Below, piece after piece: positions 34,584 through 43,952 of a stretch of 64,000 nt of DNA. The translations under genes and the position numbers were made by a program. Source of the stretch: Pelagivirga sediminicola (GTDB lineage Bacteria > Pseudomonadota > Alphaproteobacteria > Rhodobacterales > Rhodobacteraceae). Position 1 is the stretch's first letter; each line of letters begins with the position of its first letter. Below the pieces are notes generated by a model that ran no database searches, was not told where the DNA came from, and saw nothing but the letters and a program-made list of their open reading frames with translations. Location: positions 69,501-133,500 of the forward strand of contig NZ_QCYH01000003.1 in NCBI RefSeq assembly GCF_003072125.1, in the 5' to 3' direction.

Positions 34584-35491
34584 TGGACAGCCTTGACCCC
34601 CGGTTCTTGCGCGAATTCCTTTGCGTCGCGCAGGAAGGGTCAATCCGGCGCGCGGCGACGCGGCTGAATATCGCGCCCTCGGCCATCAGCCGCAAGATCA
34701 CCGATATCGAGGCGCGGCTGGGCGCGCCCTTGCTGGAGCGCAGCGCGCAGGGTGTCGCGCTGACCGGCGCGGGGCGGCTGATGCAGGAACACGCGCTGCA
34801 CCTGCAGGACGAGCAGACGTTCCTGCTGGACCAGCTTGGCCGCTATGGCGACGGTGCGGGGCACGCGGTGCGTATCGCCGTGGGCGAGGGGTTCACCGCC
34901 GATCTGATGCAGAACGGGCTTGCCCCGCTGGCCCGCGCGCATCCGGACCTGCGCTATCGCATAGATCAGGCCGGCACGGGCGCATTGCAGGACCGCGTGG
35001 TGCTGGGCGAGGCGGATATCGGCATCGCCTACAACCCGGCCCCAAGCGAGGCGATCCGCTCGCTTGCCCTTGGGCGCCAGCCGCTTTGCGCGATCGTGCC
35101 GGCCGGTTCGCCGCTGGCAGCGCGCGCGTCGGTGCGCCTGCGCGAGGTGCTGGAGCAACCGCTCGCCCTGCTTGATGCGCGCCATGCCATCCGCACGTTG
35201 GTGGGCCGCGCCGCGGGCGATCAGGGGCTGGCCCTGCGCCCGCAGATCGAGACCAGCTCGATCACGTTGCTGATCCGCTATGTCTGCGCTGGGATGGGAG
35301 CGACATTCCTGCCGCGCTTTTCGGTGTCGATACAGGCCGCGCGCGGCGAATTGGCGATTGTCCCCGTGCAGGAGGCCTCGCTACAGCAGGTCAGCGCCCA
35401 CCTGATGGTCCGCGCGCGCCGCCGCCTGCCGAAATCGGTCGAACTGGCCGCGACGTTTCTGGCGCAGAACATGATCGCCTTTCGTGACTGA
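34583..35491 (+). CDS. LysR-family regulator coupled to the amidohydrolase
   Basis: A 302-residue LysR-type regulator. The winged helix (about 1-62) reads FLREFLCVAQEGSIRRAATRLNIAPSAISRKITDIEARLGAPLLERSAQGVALT. The C-terminal co-inducer domain follows, with IAVGEGFTADL and DIGIAYNPAP. The ATG at 34583 overlaps the amidohydrolase stop by one base, so regulator and enzyme are made together. This is unusual for LysR genes, which are more often divergent. Two palindromes directly downstream (35497-35548) are candidate binding sites controlling the next operon. Confidence 0.9.
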   Translation: MDSLDPRFLREFLCVAQEGSIRRAATRLNIAPSAISRKITDIEARLGAPLLERSAQGVALTGAGRLMQEHALHLQDEQTFLLDQLGRYGDGAGHAVRIAVGEGFTADLMQNGLAPLARAHPDLRYRIDQAGTGALQDRVVLGEADIGIAYNPAPSEAIRSLALGRQPLCAIVPAGSPLAARASVRLREVLEQPLALLDARHAIRTLVGRAAGDQGLALRPQIETSSITLLIRYVCAGMGATFLPRFSVSIQAARGELAIVPVQEASLQQVSAHLMVRARRRLPKSVELAATFLAQNMIAFRD

Positions 35492-35496
35492 CGCGT

Positions 35497-35548
35497 GTTG
35501 CGCCCTGCGCAACGCCCTGTAGCTGCTTTGCGCACTATTTGTGTGCGC
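35497..35548. promoter_or_regulatory. Candidate LysR binding region (two palindromes)
   Basis: GTTGCGC-CCT-GCGCAAC (35497-35513) is a perfect 7-bp inverted repeat containing the LysR-type T-N11-A pattern. GCGCAC-N7-GTGCGC (35530-35548) is a second dyad sharing the same GCGCA half-site. They lie between the LysR gene and the start of the dehydrogenase gene at 35600. Confidence 0.5.
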
Positions 35549-35599
35549 CCCGGCTTCCGATAGTCGGCCGGACCCGAATTTCACCAGCAGGAGGGCGCC

Positions 35600-36508
35600 A
35601 TGCCACAGACAGAGCAGATCCGCGCCGGAATCATCGGCCTTGGCGCCATGGGCATCGGCATGGCGCAGACCCTTTCCCGCAATGGGTTCGAGCCTGCGGC
35701 CTTCGATCTGTCCGAAACCGCCCTGTCCCGCGCGACCGACGCGGGCGCCGCCGCCATGCCCAGCGCGGCGGACGTGTTCGGGGCCGCGCAGGTCATCGTG
35801 CTGTCCCTGCCCGCCGCCCATCACGTCAAGGCCGTGATCGCCGAGGCCGAGAGCGCGGGCCACCTGGCCCAAGGCAGCGCGCCGCGCATCGTGATCGACA
35901 CATCCACCTCCGAGGCCGAAATCAGCCGCGCGCTTGCGTCCCGTCTGGCCGCCGCCGGGCATGGCTTTGTCGATGCGCCGGTCAGCGGCGGGCCCTCCGG
36001 CGCCGCCGCCGGAACGCTGGCGATGATGCTGGGCGGCGAGGAGGCGCATGTGGCGCGCGCCATGCCCGTGCTGGAGGCGCTGGGGCAAAAGATCATCCAT
36101 GTCGGACCCAGCGGCGCGGGGAACGTGGCCAAGCTGGTCAACAACATGCTGGTCGCCAGCCACATGATCACCACGCTGGAAGCCCTCAAGCTGGCCGAGG
36201 CCTCCGGCGTCAGCGCCGAGGCGGCGCTTGGCGTCATCAATGCCGCCACCGGCCGCAGCGCGATCAGCGAGATCCACTACCCCACCTGGGTGCTGCCGCG
36301 CAGTTTCGACAGCGGCTTCTCGACCGGGCTGATGCGCAAGGATGTGCGGCTGGCACTGGAAATGGCCGCCGCAAAGGGCTGCGCGATGCCGCTGGCCGAT
36401 CTGGTCGCCGAGCTGTGGAGCGAGGGCCGCTCGGGGCTGGCCGACGATGACGATTTCATGCTGATGGGCGATCCAGGCGCGGCCCGCTTCGAAGGAGACG
36501 AAAGATGA
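35600..36508 (+). CDS. Beta-hydroxyacid dehydrogenase (3-hydroxyisobutyrate dehydrogenase family)
   Basis: A 302-residue NAD(P)-dependent enzyme. The Rossmann motif is GIIGLGAMGIGMAQTL (about 10-25). The substrate-binding signature is FVDAPVSGGPSGAAAGTLAMMLGG, and the catalytic lysine is in GAGNVAKLVNNMLV. Members oxidise 3-hydroxyisobutyrate, tartronate semialdehyde, threonate and similar acids, and the exact substrate cannot be read from the sequence. AGGAGG precedes the ATG. It overlaps the aldehyde dehydrogenase gene by ATGA, so their products probably act in sequence. Confidence 0.88.
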   Translation: MPQTEQIRAGIIGLGAMGIGMAQTLSRNGFEPAAFDLSETALSRATDAGAAAMPSAADVFGAAQVIVLSLPAAHHVKAVIAEAESAGHLAQGSAPRIVIDTSTSEAEISRALASRLAAAGHGFVDAPVSGGPSGAAAGTLAMMLGGEEAHVARAMPVLEALGQKIIHVGPSGAGNVAKLVNNMLVASHMITTLEALKLAEASGVSAEAALGVINAATGRSAISEIHYPTWVLPRSFDSGFSTGLMRKDVRLALEMAAAKGCAMPLADLVAELWSEGRSGLADDDDFMLMGDPGAARFEGDER

Positions 36509-38028
36509 GCGATATTTCAAACCGCGTGGCCGAGCTGCTGCAGGAATTGCTGGGCGTGCCGGATGTGCAAAGCTATGTCGCGGGCAGCTTTCAGCCCGGC
36601 ACCGGCGATGAGCTGTCCCTGACCGACCCGGCCACCGGCACCGTTTTCGCGACCTATCGCGATGCGGGCGAGGATGTCGTCGCGCAGGCCGCCGAGGCGG
36701 CGCAGGACGCGCAGGCCGAGTGGTGGGCGAAAACCGCGTCCGAGCGCGGGCGCATCATGTTCGAGATCGGGCGCCAGATCCGCGCCCATGCCGCGCCCCT
36801 GTCCGAGCTGGAATGCATCTCCACCGGCCGCCCCATCCGCGACACGGGCGGCGAGCCGGGCCGCATGGCCGAGATGTTCGAATATTACGCCGGCTGGTGC
36901 GACAAGATCACCGGCGACGTGATCCCGGTGCCCAGCACGCATCTGAACTATACCCGGCACGAGCCGATCGGCGTCGTCGCGCAGATCACGCCGTGGAACG
37001 CGCCGCTTTTCACCTGCTGCTGGCAGGTCGCGCCGGCGATCTGTGCAGGCAACGGCGTGGTGCTGAAGCCGTCGGAGCTGACCCCGCTCAGTTCGCTGGT
37101 CATCGCGGTTCTGTGCGAAAAGGCGGGCGTGCCGCGCGGGCTGGTCAACGTGATCGCGGGCGCCGGGCCGACAAGTGGCCGCGCGATCATCGACCATCCG
37201 GCCACGGGGCTGGCCGTCTTCGTCGGCTCGGCCGAGGCAGGCAGCGCGATTGCCGCGCGCGCCGCGCTGAAGCCCATGCCGGCGGTGCTGGAGCTGGGAG
37301 GCAAATCGGCGAACATCGTCTTTGCCGATGCCGATATCGACCGCGCCGTGATCGGCGCCCAAGCGGCCATCTTTGCCAGCTGCGGGCAAAGCTGCGTGGC
37401 AGGCTCGCGCCTGTTGGTCCAGCGCTCGGTCCATGACGAGATGGTGGAGAAGCTGGCACAGGCCAGCGCGCGCATTCCCGTTGGCATGCCGAATGATGCA
37501 CAAACGCAGATCGGGCCGGTCAACAACGCCGCGCAGTGGCAGAAGATCGACACGATGGTGCGCGCCGCCGCCTCAGGCGGCGCCAGCATCGCCACCGGCG
37601 GGGCCAAACCGGACGCGCTGAAGGCCAGCGGCGGCTATTTCTATGCACCCACCATCCTGACCGGCGTGACCCCCGAAATGGAGATCGCCCGCGAGGAGGT
37701 GTTCGGCCCGGTCCTGTCGGTCCTGACATTCGAGACCGAAGAAGAGGCCATAGCGCTGGCCAACGGCACCCCCTACGGGTTGGCCGGGGCGGTCTGGACG
37801 CAGGATGTGGGCCGCGCGCACCGCATGGCGGCCCGCATCCGCGCGGGTACGTTCTGGGTCAACAGCTACAAGACGATCAACGTGATGTCGCCTTTCGGCG
37901 GCTTCGGGCGGTCGGGCTATGGCCGCTCTTCGGGGCGCGAGGCGCTGGCGGCCTATACGCAGACCAAATCCGTCTGGGTGGAGACGGCCGAGGATCCGGC
38001 TGTCGGCTTTGGCTACGCGCCGGGCTGA
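36505..38028 (+). CDS. Aldehyde dehydrogenase (NAD(P)+ dependent)
   Basis: A 507-residue ALDH-superfamily enzyme. NAD-binding and catalytic motifs are present: QITPWNAPLF, KPSELTPLSSL, VFVGSAEAG, the general-base Glu in LELGGKSANIVF, and the catalytic Cys in FASCGQSCVAGSRL. The C-terminus has EEVFGPVLSVLTFE and SPFGGFGRSGYGRSSG. It likely oxidises a semialdehyde or aldehyde linked to the upstream beta-hydroxyacid dehydrogenase step. It is related to the ALDH at 62094, the last enzyme of another cluster. Confidence 0.9.
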   Translation: MSDISNRVAELLQELLGVPDVQSYVAGSFQPGTGDELSLTDPATGTVFATYRDAGEDVVAQAAEAAQDAQAEWWAKTASERGRIMFEIGRQIRAHAAPLSELECISTGRPIRDTGGEPGRMAEMFEYYAGWCDKITGDVIPVPSTHLNYTRHEPIGVVAQITPWNAPLFTCCWQVAPAICAGNGVVLKPSELTPLSSLVIAVLCEKAGVPRGLVNVIAGAGPTSGRAIIDHPATGLAVFVGSAEAGSAIAARAALKPMPAVLELGGKSANIVFADADIDRAVIGAQAAIFASCGQSCVAGSRLLVQRSVHDEMVEKLAQASARIPVGMPNDAQTQIGPVNNAAQWQKIDTMVRAAASGGASIATGGAKPDALKASGGYFYAPTILTGVTPEMEIAREEVFGPVLSVLTFETEEEAIALANGTPYGLAGAVWTQDVGRAHRMAARIRAGTFWVNSYKTINVMSPFGGFGRSGYGRSSGREALAAYTQTKSVWVETAEDPAVGFGYAPG

Positions 38029-38110
38029 ACGGTTGCCAAGGCAGGCGACCGCGGCTTAACTGAGAGCAAAGCGGAAATGTGCAATCCTGCACTGTCGAGG
38101 GAGGGACAAA

Positions 38111-38932
38111 ATGCAACGAACCATGGATATGGTGCTGGACTGGCGGCTGCATCTCAGCGTGCTGGTCATCACCATCATAAGCGAGCTTATCGGCGTGATC
38201 GCCATTCCCATCGGCATCGGGTCGATCCTGCTGCTGCCGCTGCTGTATGCGTTCATCCTGGGCCTGCTGATCAACCCCAACGTCATCAAGGGCGCGGGCG
38301 TCTGGATCAAGGATAACGACGTCAGGGCCGCGTCGCCGCTGATCGTCATCGCGATCATGCCCTTCATCGCCAAGTTCGGCACCATCATCGGCCCGCAGAT
38401 GGAGCAGATCATCGACGCCGGCCCCGCGCTGCTGCTGCAGGAGCTGGGCAACCTCGGCACCATCGTCATCGCCTTCCCGGTCGCCGTGCTGGCGCTGCGG
38501 ATGGGGCGCGAATCCATCGGTGCGTGCTTTTCCGTCGCGCGCGAGCCGAATATCGCGATCATCGCCGACAAATACGGCCTGAAAAGCCAGGAGGGCGCCG
38601 GCGTGATGGGTGTCTATGTCATCGGCACGCTGTTCGGCACCTTCATCTTTGCCATTCTGGCGTCGATCTTCGCCACCGCGGGCCTTTTCTCGGTCGAGGC
38701 GCTGGCGATGGCCTGCGGCATCGGCTCGGGCTCGATGATGGCGGCCTGCACGGGCGCGCTGGCCAGTGCGGTGCCCGAGATGAAGGAACAGATCCTGGCG
38801 CTGGCCGGGGCGTCGAACGTTCTGACCTATGCCACCGGCATCTATCTGGGCGTCTTCGTGGCGCTGCCGATCACCGAAAAGCTGTATGACCTGATGGGGC
38901 GCAAGGACAAGTCCGCACAGGCGGGAGAGTGA
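38111..38932 (+). CDS. DUF3100 membrane protein, putative transporter subunit
   Basis: A 273-residue integral membrane protein with about seven or eight hydrophobic helices, belonging to DUF3100. Diagnostic stretches are ELIGVIAIPIGIGSILLLPLLYA, ASPLIVIAIMPFIAKFGTIIGPQ and VGVYVIGTLFGTF-like segments, with CGIGSGSMMAACTGAL near the end. DUF3100 proteins often sit next to amidohydrolases and a second small membrane protein, which suggests a two-part uptake system. No transport activity is established for the family. The partner starts just downstream. Confidence 0.82.
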   Translation: MQRTMDMVLDWRLHLSVLVITIISELIGVIAIPIGIGSILLLPLLYAFILGLLINPNVIKGAGVWIKDNDVRAASPLIVIAIMPFIAKFGTIIGPQMEQIIDAGPALLLQELGNLGTIVIAFPVAVLALRMGRESIGACFSVAREPNIAIIADKYGLKSQEGAGVMGVYVIGTLFGTFIFAILASIFATAGLFSVEALAMACGIGSGSMMAACTGALASAVPEMKEQILALAGASNVLTYATGIYLGVFVALPITEKLYDLMGRKDKSAQAGE

Positions 38933-38934
38933 CC

Positions 38935-39411
38935 ATGAACACGAGCGATACACAATTTGACCCCACCCAGGAGCGCAAGCTGAGCCTGTCCGCACATGCG
39001 ATGGTGCTGGTCATCGTTTGCCTGATCGGGCTGGTCGGCAATACGGTGGCGACGGACATTCCCATCGCCGACGGGTTTGTCGGGCTGATCGTGCTTTACG
39101 TGATCTCGATGATCGGCCTTCTGCTGACCGAAATGGTGCCGGTCAAGCTGCCTTCGGTGGCGTGGATCTCGCTGGTCGGGATCCTGCTGACCCTGCCGTG
39201 GACACCGGGCAGCGAGTGGATCATCGCGCAGGCCACGAACGTCAACTTCCTGACGCTGGCCACGCCGTGCCTGGCCTATGCGGGCATCGCCATCGCCCAG
39301 CAGGAGATCGACATCGCCAAATCCTCGGGGTGGAAGATCTTCATCGTCGCGGTGCTGGTGATGACGGGCACCTATGTCGGCTCGGCCGCCATCGCGGAGC
39401 TGTTCCTGTAA
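38935..39411 (+). CDS. Small membrane partner of DUF3100 protein
   Basis: A 158-residue protein with about four hydrophobic helices (HAMVLVIVCLIGLVGNTVA, GFVGLIVLYVISMIGLLLTEM, SVAWISLVGILLTLP, SGWKIFIVAVLVMTGTYVGS) between short loops. It starts at ATG 38935, two bases after the DUF3100 stop, with GGGAGAG upstream; the GTG six bases earlier overlaps that gene. A conserved-looking ATPCLAYAGIAIAQQEIDIAKSSG segment precedes the last helix. No named family was recognised. A terminator follows, so the two membrane genes end the operon. Confidence 0.75.
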   Translation: MNTSDTQFDPTQERKLSLSAHAMVLVIVCLIGLVGNTVATDIPIADGFVGLIVLYVISMIGLLLTEMVPVKLPSVAWISLVGILLTLPWTPGSEWIIAQATNVNFLTLATPCLAYAGIAIAQQEIDIAKSSGWKIFIVAVLVMTGTYVGSAAIAELFL

Positions 39412-39433
39412 CGCCGCCGCGCGCGTGACATGA

Positions 39434-39460
39434 GGGGCGCGCAGTTGCGCGCCCCTTTTT
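39434..39460 (+). terminator. Terminator after the DUF3100 operon
   Basis: GGGGCGCGC (39434-39442), loop AGTT, GCGCGCCCC (39447-39455), then TTTTT. A perfect 9-bp stem. Confidence 0.9.
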
Positions 39461-39528
39461 GCAATGCGCCCCTTTCACCTGTCTGGCGGGATCGTTACTC
39501 CGGCGGCACCATCACGAAAGTGCCGCCC

Positions 39529-40278
39529 ATGTCCCTGCCCGACATCCTGCTCCTGACCGTCGCCGCGTTTTTCGGCGGCGCGATCAATGCCATCGCCGGT
39601 GGCGGCAGCTTTCTGACATTCCCGGCGCTGGTCTTTACCGGCGTTCCCACCATCGCCGCCAACGCGACCAGCGCGGTGGCCGTCTTTCCCGGCTACCTGA
39701 GCAGCGCGCTGGGATTCGTGCAGGAGTTGCGGCAGGTGCCCGCGCGGCAGCTGTGGCTGCTGATCGGGATCTCGGCGCTCGGCGGCTTTCTCGGCTCGCT
39801 CTTGCTGCTGGTATCGTCGCCGGGGGTGTTCGCCATAATCGTGCCGTGGCTGCTGGGCTTTGCCACGCTACTGTTCGCGTTCGGCAAGCGCGTCGCGGAC
39901 TGGGCGCAGCGGCATGTCAACGCCGAAGGCTGGCAGGCCAACGCGGCGGGCCTGCTCGTCTGCATCTATGGCGGATATTTCAACGGCGGGCTGGGCATCA
40001 TCCTGCTGGCGCTGCTGTCGGGGCTTGGCATGCGCGATCTGAACATGATGAACGGGCTGAAGAACGGCATGTCCTTTGCAGTGTCGGGTGCGGCGGTCGC
40101 GACATTCGCGCTGGCCGGGCTTGTCCACTGGCCCGAGGCGGCGCTGATGATGATCGCGGCCACCATTGGCGGCTATGTCGGCGCGCGGGCCTCCCGCCGG
40201 GTGCCTGCGCATGTGGTGCGCGCCGCGGTGGTCGTCATCGGGACGACAATGACGGCGGTGTTCTTTGCGCGGATCTGA
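39529..40278 (+). CDS. TauE/SafE-family membrane permease
   Basis: A 249-residue inner-membrane protein of the TauE/SafE (DUF81) family, which exports sulfite, sulfoacetate or related anions in some bacteria. It shows the inverted GGGSFLTFPALVFTGVPTIAANATSAVAVFPG repeat near the N-terminus and GIILLALLSGLGMRDLNMMNGLKN in the second half, with about seven or eight helices. ATG 39529 fits the family start better than the long frame from 39430, which runs through the preceding terminator. Confidence 0.88.
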   Translation: MSLPDILLLTVAAFFGGAINAIAGGGSFLTFPALVFTGVPTIAANATSAVAVFPGYLSSALGFVQELRQVPARQLWLLIGISALGGFLGSLLLLVSSPGVFAIIVPWLLGFATLLFAFGKRVADWAQRHVNAEGWQANAAGLLVCIYGGYFNGGLGIILLALLSGLGMRDLNMMNGLKNGMSFAVSGAAVATFALAGLVHWPEAALMMIAATIGGYVGARASRRVPAHVVRAAVVVIGTTMTAVFFARI

Positions 40279-40389
40279 CGCGGGGCTGGACATGGCAGGG
40301 CGATCGGGCCGAAGATGGGTGCGGCGCCGCTGCCTGCCTCGGAACACAATTGCCCAGCGGCGCGTTGTGTCAGGTAAACGGAGTGTCCG

Positions 40390-42663
40390 ATGCCGTCCTT
40401 CCGCGCGAATTACATCACCAGACCCATTCACCGCTGGGCCAAGGGCGCCCTGCCCGCCCTGTCGGATACCGAGCGCGAGGCGCTGAACGCGGGCGACGTG
40501 TGGTGGGAGGCCGAGCTTTTTTCCGGCAACCCCGACTGGGACATCCTGCGCGCGGTCAAGGCGCCCAAGCTGACGGCGGAAGAGCAGGCGTTCATCGACG
40601 GCCCCTGCCACGAGCTGTGCAGCATGATCGACGACTGGACGATCAATCAGGAAACCGCCGATCTGCCGCCCGAAGTGTGGAAATTTCTGCGCGACAAGGG
40701 GTTTTTCGGGATGATCATTCCCAAATCCCACGGCGGGCTGGAGTTTTCGGCCTTCGCGCATAGCGAGGTGGTGCGCTTCATCTCCACCCGCTCGGTCGCC
40801 GTGGCGGTGACGGTAATGGTCCCCAACTCGCTGGGACCGGGCGAGTTGCTGCACCAGTTCGGCACGGCTGCGCAGCAGGAATACTGGCTGCCCCGCCTTG
40901 CCGACGGGCGCGAATTGCCCGCCTTTGGCCTGACCAGCGCCGAGGCCGGGTCCGACGCCGGGGCGATGGTGGATGAGGGCATCATCTGCAAGGGCCAATG
41001 GCAGGGCGAGGAGGTGCTGGGCATCCGCCTGAACTGGGCCAAGCGCTATATCACGCTGTCGCCCGTCTGCACTGTGCTGGGCCTCGCGTTCAAGCTGCGC
41101 GATCCCGACGGGCTGCTGGGCGATACCGAGGAGATCGGCATCACCTGCGCGCTGGTCCCGACCGATCTGGAAGGGGTCGAGACGGGCCGTCGTCATATAC
41201 CGTCCTCCACCATGTTCATGAACGGGCCGACGACGGGCAAGGACGTGTTCATCCCGCTGGAGAACATCATCGGCGGGCCGGATTATGCCGGGCGCGGCTG
41301 GATGATGCTGATGAGTGCGCTGGCTGCCGGGCGCGGCATTTCGCTGCCCTCCATGGGCTGCGCCGCCATCGCGCTGAGCGCCCACACCACCGGCGCCTAT
41401 GCGCGCATCCGCGAGCAGTTCCGCCTGCCCATCGGCAAATTCGGCGGCGTCCAGATGCGCATGGGCAAGCTGGCGGCGGACGCCTATTCGATGGACGCGG
41501 CGCGCCATCTGACCTGCGCGGGGCTGGACGAGGGCACGGCGCTGTCGGTGATTTCCGCCATCATGAAGGCACACGCAACCTTTCGCATGCGCGAGGCGCT
41601 GAACGACGCGATGGACGTGCATTCCGGCAAGGCGGTCATTGACGGGCCGTCCAACTACCTGCTGCCGCTCTATCGCGCGGTGCCCATCGGCATCACGGTC
41701 GAGGGCGCAAATATCGTCACCCGCAGCCTGATCATCTTCGGTCAGGGATCGATCCGGGCGCATCCCCACATGCTGGACAACATGATGGCCCTGCAGGAGC
41801 CGGACCGCGAGCGCTCGCTGGAGGCGTTCGACAGATCCGTCTGGGCCCATATCGGGCACACCACCAAAACGCTCTTCCGTGCATGGGGCCGCGCGCTGAC
41901 CGGGGGCCGCTTTGCCCCGGCGCCGGATGCGGGGGACGCGACGCATATCTACCGCCGTCTTGGCCGCTGGTCGGCGGCCTACGCGCTGACGGCCGATTTC
42001 TGCTTCCTGACGCTGGGCGGCGCGCTCAAGCGCAAGGAGATGATCTCGACCCGGATGGGCGATATCCTGTCGGAGATGTATATCATTTCCGCCGCGCTCA
42101 AACGCTGGGACGACGAGGGGCGGCAGGAGGCGGATCTGCCCGTGCTGAACTACGCTGCCGAGGCCGGGTTTCAGCGCATCCAGACCGCGCTGGACGATGT
42201 CATCGTCAACCTGCCCGCGCGCTGGGCAGCGTGGGTGCTGCGCGCGATCACGTGGCCCGGCCGCCGCGAAAAGGGGCCGAGCGATGCGCTGGTCGAGGCG
42301 TGCAGCGATCTGATCTATGCCCCTTCGGCGGCGCGCGACCGGATCACCGGCGGCATCGGCGGCGGGTGCCTGCATCCGGGCATCACGCTGCTGAATGAAT
42401 GCTATGCTGAGGTCAACGCCATGGCCCCGGTGATGAAACGCCTGCGCGAGGCCCGCAAGACGCCGCAGGAAGGGCTGGAGGCGGGTATCCTCAGCGACGC
42501 CGAGATGGAGCAGATCGCAGCGATGCAGGATCTGGTCAGCCGCGTCATCGCGGTGGATGATTTCACCCCCGACGAGCTGACCCGCTATTTCAACGATTTC
42601 TCGCAGCCTATCCGCAGCCGCGAGGGCGAATCAGAAGCCACGCAGAAGGAGGCCGCACAGTGA
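40390..42663 (+). CDS. fadE: Long acyl-CoA dehydrogenase, FadE-type
   Basis: A 757-residue FadE-class acyl-CoA dehydrogenase, larger than typical ACADs because of the C-terminal DUF1974 region, which begins near the FLTLGGALKRKEMIS segment. The core includes FFGMIIPKSHGGLEFS, PAFGLTSAEAGSDAGA, GIRLNWAKRYITLSP and the EGANIVTRSLIIFGQG signature. It opens fatty-acid beta-oxidation by forming trans-2-enoyl-CoA. Its stop overlaps the GTG start of the thiolase gene, so the four-gene operon is translated as a coupled series. Confidence 0.93.
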   Translation: MPSFRANYITRPIHRWAKGALPALSDTEREALNAGDVWWEAELFSGNPDWDILRAVKAPKLTAEEQAFIDGPCHELCSMIDDWTINQETADLPPEVWKFLRDKGFFGMIIPKSHGGLEFSAFAHSEVVRFISTRSVAVAVTVMVPNSLGPGELLHQFGTAAQQEYWLPRLADGRELPAFGLTSAEAGSDAGAMVDEGIICKGQWQGEEVLGIRLNWAKRYITLSPVCTVLGLAFKLRDPDGLLGDTEEIGITCALVPTDLEGVETGRRHIPSSTMFMNGPTTGKDVFIPLENIIGGPDYAGRGWMMLMSALAAGRGISLPSMGCAAIALSAHTTGAYARIREQFRLPIGKFGGVQMRMGKLAADAYSMDAARHLTCAGLDEGTALSVISAIMKAHATFRMREALNDAMDVHSGKAVIDGPSNYLLPLYRAVPIGITVEGANIVTRSLIIFGQGSIRAHPHMLDNMMALQEPDRERSLEAFDRSVWAHIGHTTKTLFRAWGRALTGGRFAPAPDAGDATHIYRRLGRWSAAYALTADFCFLTLGGALKRKEMISTRMGDILSEMYIISAALKRWDDEGRQEADLPVLNYAAEAGFQRIQTALDDVIVNLPARWAAWVLRAITWPGRREKGPSDALVEACSDLIYAPSAARDRITGGIGGGCLHPGITLLNECYAEVNAMAPVMKRLREARKTPQEGLEAGILSDAEMEQIAAMQDLVSRVIAVDDFTPDELTRYFNDFSQPIRSREGESEATQKEAAQ

Positions 42664-43952
42664 CGCAATCCCAACGGGTATTCCTGGTGGACGGGGCGCG
42701 CACCCCCTTTCTCAAGGCGCGCGGCACCCCCGGCCCTTTCACCCCCGTCGATCTGGCGGTGCAATGCGGGCGCCCCCTGCTGGCGCGTCAGCCGTTTGAC
42801 CGCACGGCGCTGGATTTGGTCATCCTTGGCTGCGTCAACGTGATGGCGGACGAGGCGAACCCGGCGCGTGTCGCCGCGCTGCGCCTTGGCCTCGGCGAGC
42901 GGATGGTCGCGTTCAACATGCAGATCAACTGCGGATCTGGCATGCAAAGCATCGACACGGCCTATCGCTATATCCGGTCGGGGAGCCACGACATGATCCT
43001 CGCGGGCGGCGCCGAAGCGCTCAGCCACACGCCGCTGATCCTGCGCCAATCGGCTGCCGAGTGGCTGGGCCGGCTCAACTCCGCGCGTAGCCCGGTGGAC
43101 AAGGTGCGCGCGATGTCGGGGCTGCGGCCCGAATTTTTCAAGCCCGTCATCGGGCTGGAGCGCGGCCTGACCGATCCGATCACCGATCTGGGCATGGGCC
43201 AGACCGCCGAGATACTGGCGCACCGTTTCGATATCGACCGCGAAACCGCCGACACCTACGCGATGCAAAGCCATCACCGGCTTGCGCAGGCGCAAAAGGA
43301 CGGCACCCTGAACGGCGAGGTGCTAAGCGCCTTTGGCCCCGACGGCACGGTTTACGACCATGACGACGGCGTGCGCCCCGACAGCGACATGCAGGGAATG
43401 GCCAAGCCCAAACCGGTTTTCGAAAAACCCTATGGCAAGGTGACGGCCGCCAATTCCAGCCAGATCACAGATGGCGCAAGCTGGGTCATCGTCGCCTCGC
43501 AAAAGGCGGTGGACCTGCACGGGCTGGAGCCGCTGGCCGAGATCACCGACAGTGAATGGGCCGGGCTGGACCCGGCCGTGATGGGCCTTGGGCCGGTCAT
43601 GGCGTCGACCCCGATCGCGCAGCGGCACGGATTTGACATCAACGATATCGACCTGTGGGAGCTGAACGAGGCGTTTGCGGTGCAGGTGCTGGCATGCGTC
43701 GCGGCATGGGCCGACGATGGGTTCTGCCGCGAGGTGCTGGGATACGACGCCGCCTTTGGCCGGATCGACCGGGACAAGCTGAACGTCGACGGCGGCGCGA
43801 TCTCGCTGGGGCATCCGGTGGGCACCAGTGGCAACCGGATCGTGCTGCATCTGGCAAACGCAATGAAGAAACGAGGTGCCACGCGCGGCATCGCCACCGA
43901 ATGCATCGGTGGCGGGCTGGGCGGCGCCATGCTGTTGGAGGCTGTGCGATGA
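42660..43952 (+). CDS. fadA: Acetyl-CoA C-acyltransferase (thiolase)
   Basis: A 430-residue thiolase that cleaves 3-ketoacyl-CoA. The nucleophilic Cys is in NMQINCGSGMQS. The His-containing ISLGHPVGTSGNRI and the second Cys in ATECIGGGLGGA complete the catalytic set, and NEAFAVQVLA is conserved. It starts at GTG 42660, overlapping the fadE stop by 4 bases, and overlaps fadB by 4 bases (ATGA). Confidence 0.93.
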   Translation: MTQSQRVFLVDGARTPFLKARGTPGPFTPVDLAVQCGRPLLARQPFDRTALDLVILGCVNVMADEANPARVAALRLGLGERMVAFNMQINCGSGMQSIDTAYRYIRSGSHDMILAGGAEALSHTPLILRQSAAEWLGRLNSARSPVDKVRAMSGLRPEFFKPVIGLERGLTDPITDLGMGQTAEILAHRFDIDRETADTYAMQSHHRLAQAQKDGTLNGEVLSAFGPDGTVYDHDDGVRPDSDMQGMAKPKPVFEKPYGKVTAANSSQITDGASWVIVASQKAVDLHGLEPLAEITDSEWAGLDPAVMGLGPVMASTPIAQRHGFDINDIDLWELNEAFAVQVLACVAAWADDGFCREVLGYDAAFGRIDRDKLNVDGGAISLGHPVGTSGNRIVLHLANAMKKRGATRGIATECIGGGLGGAMLLEAVR

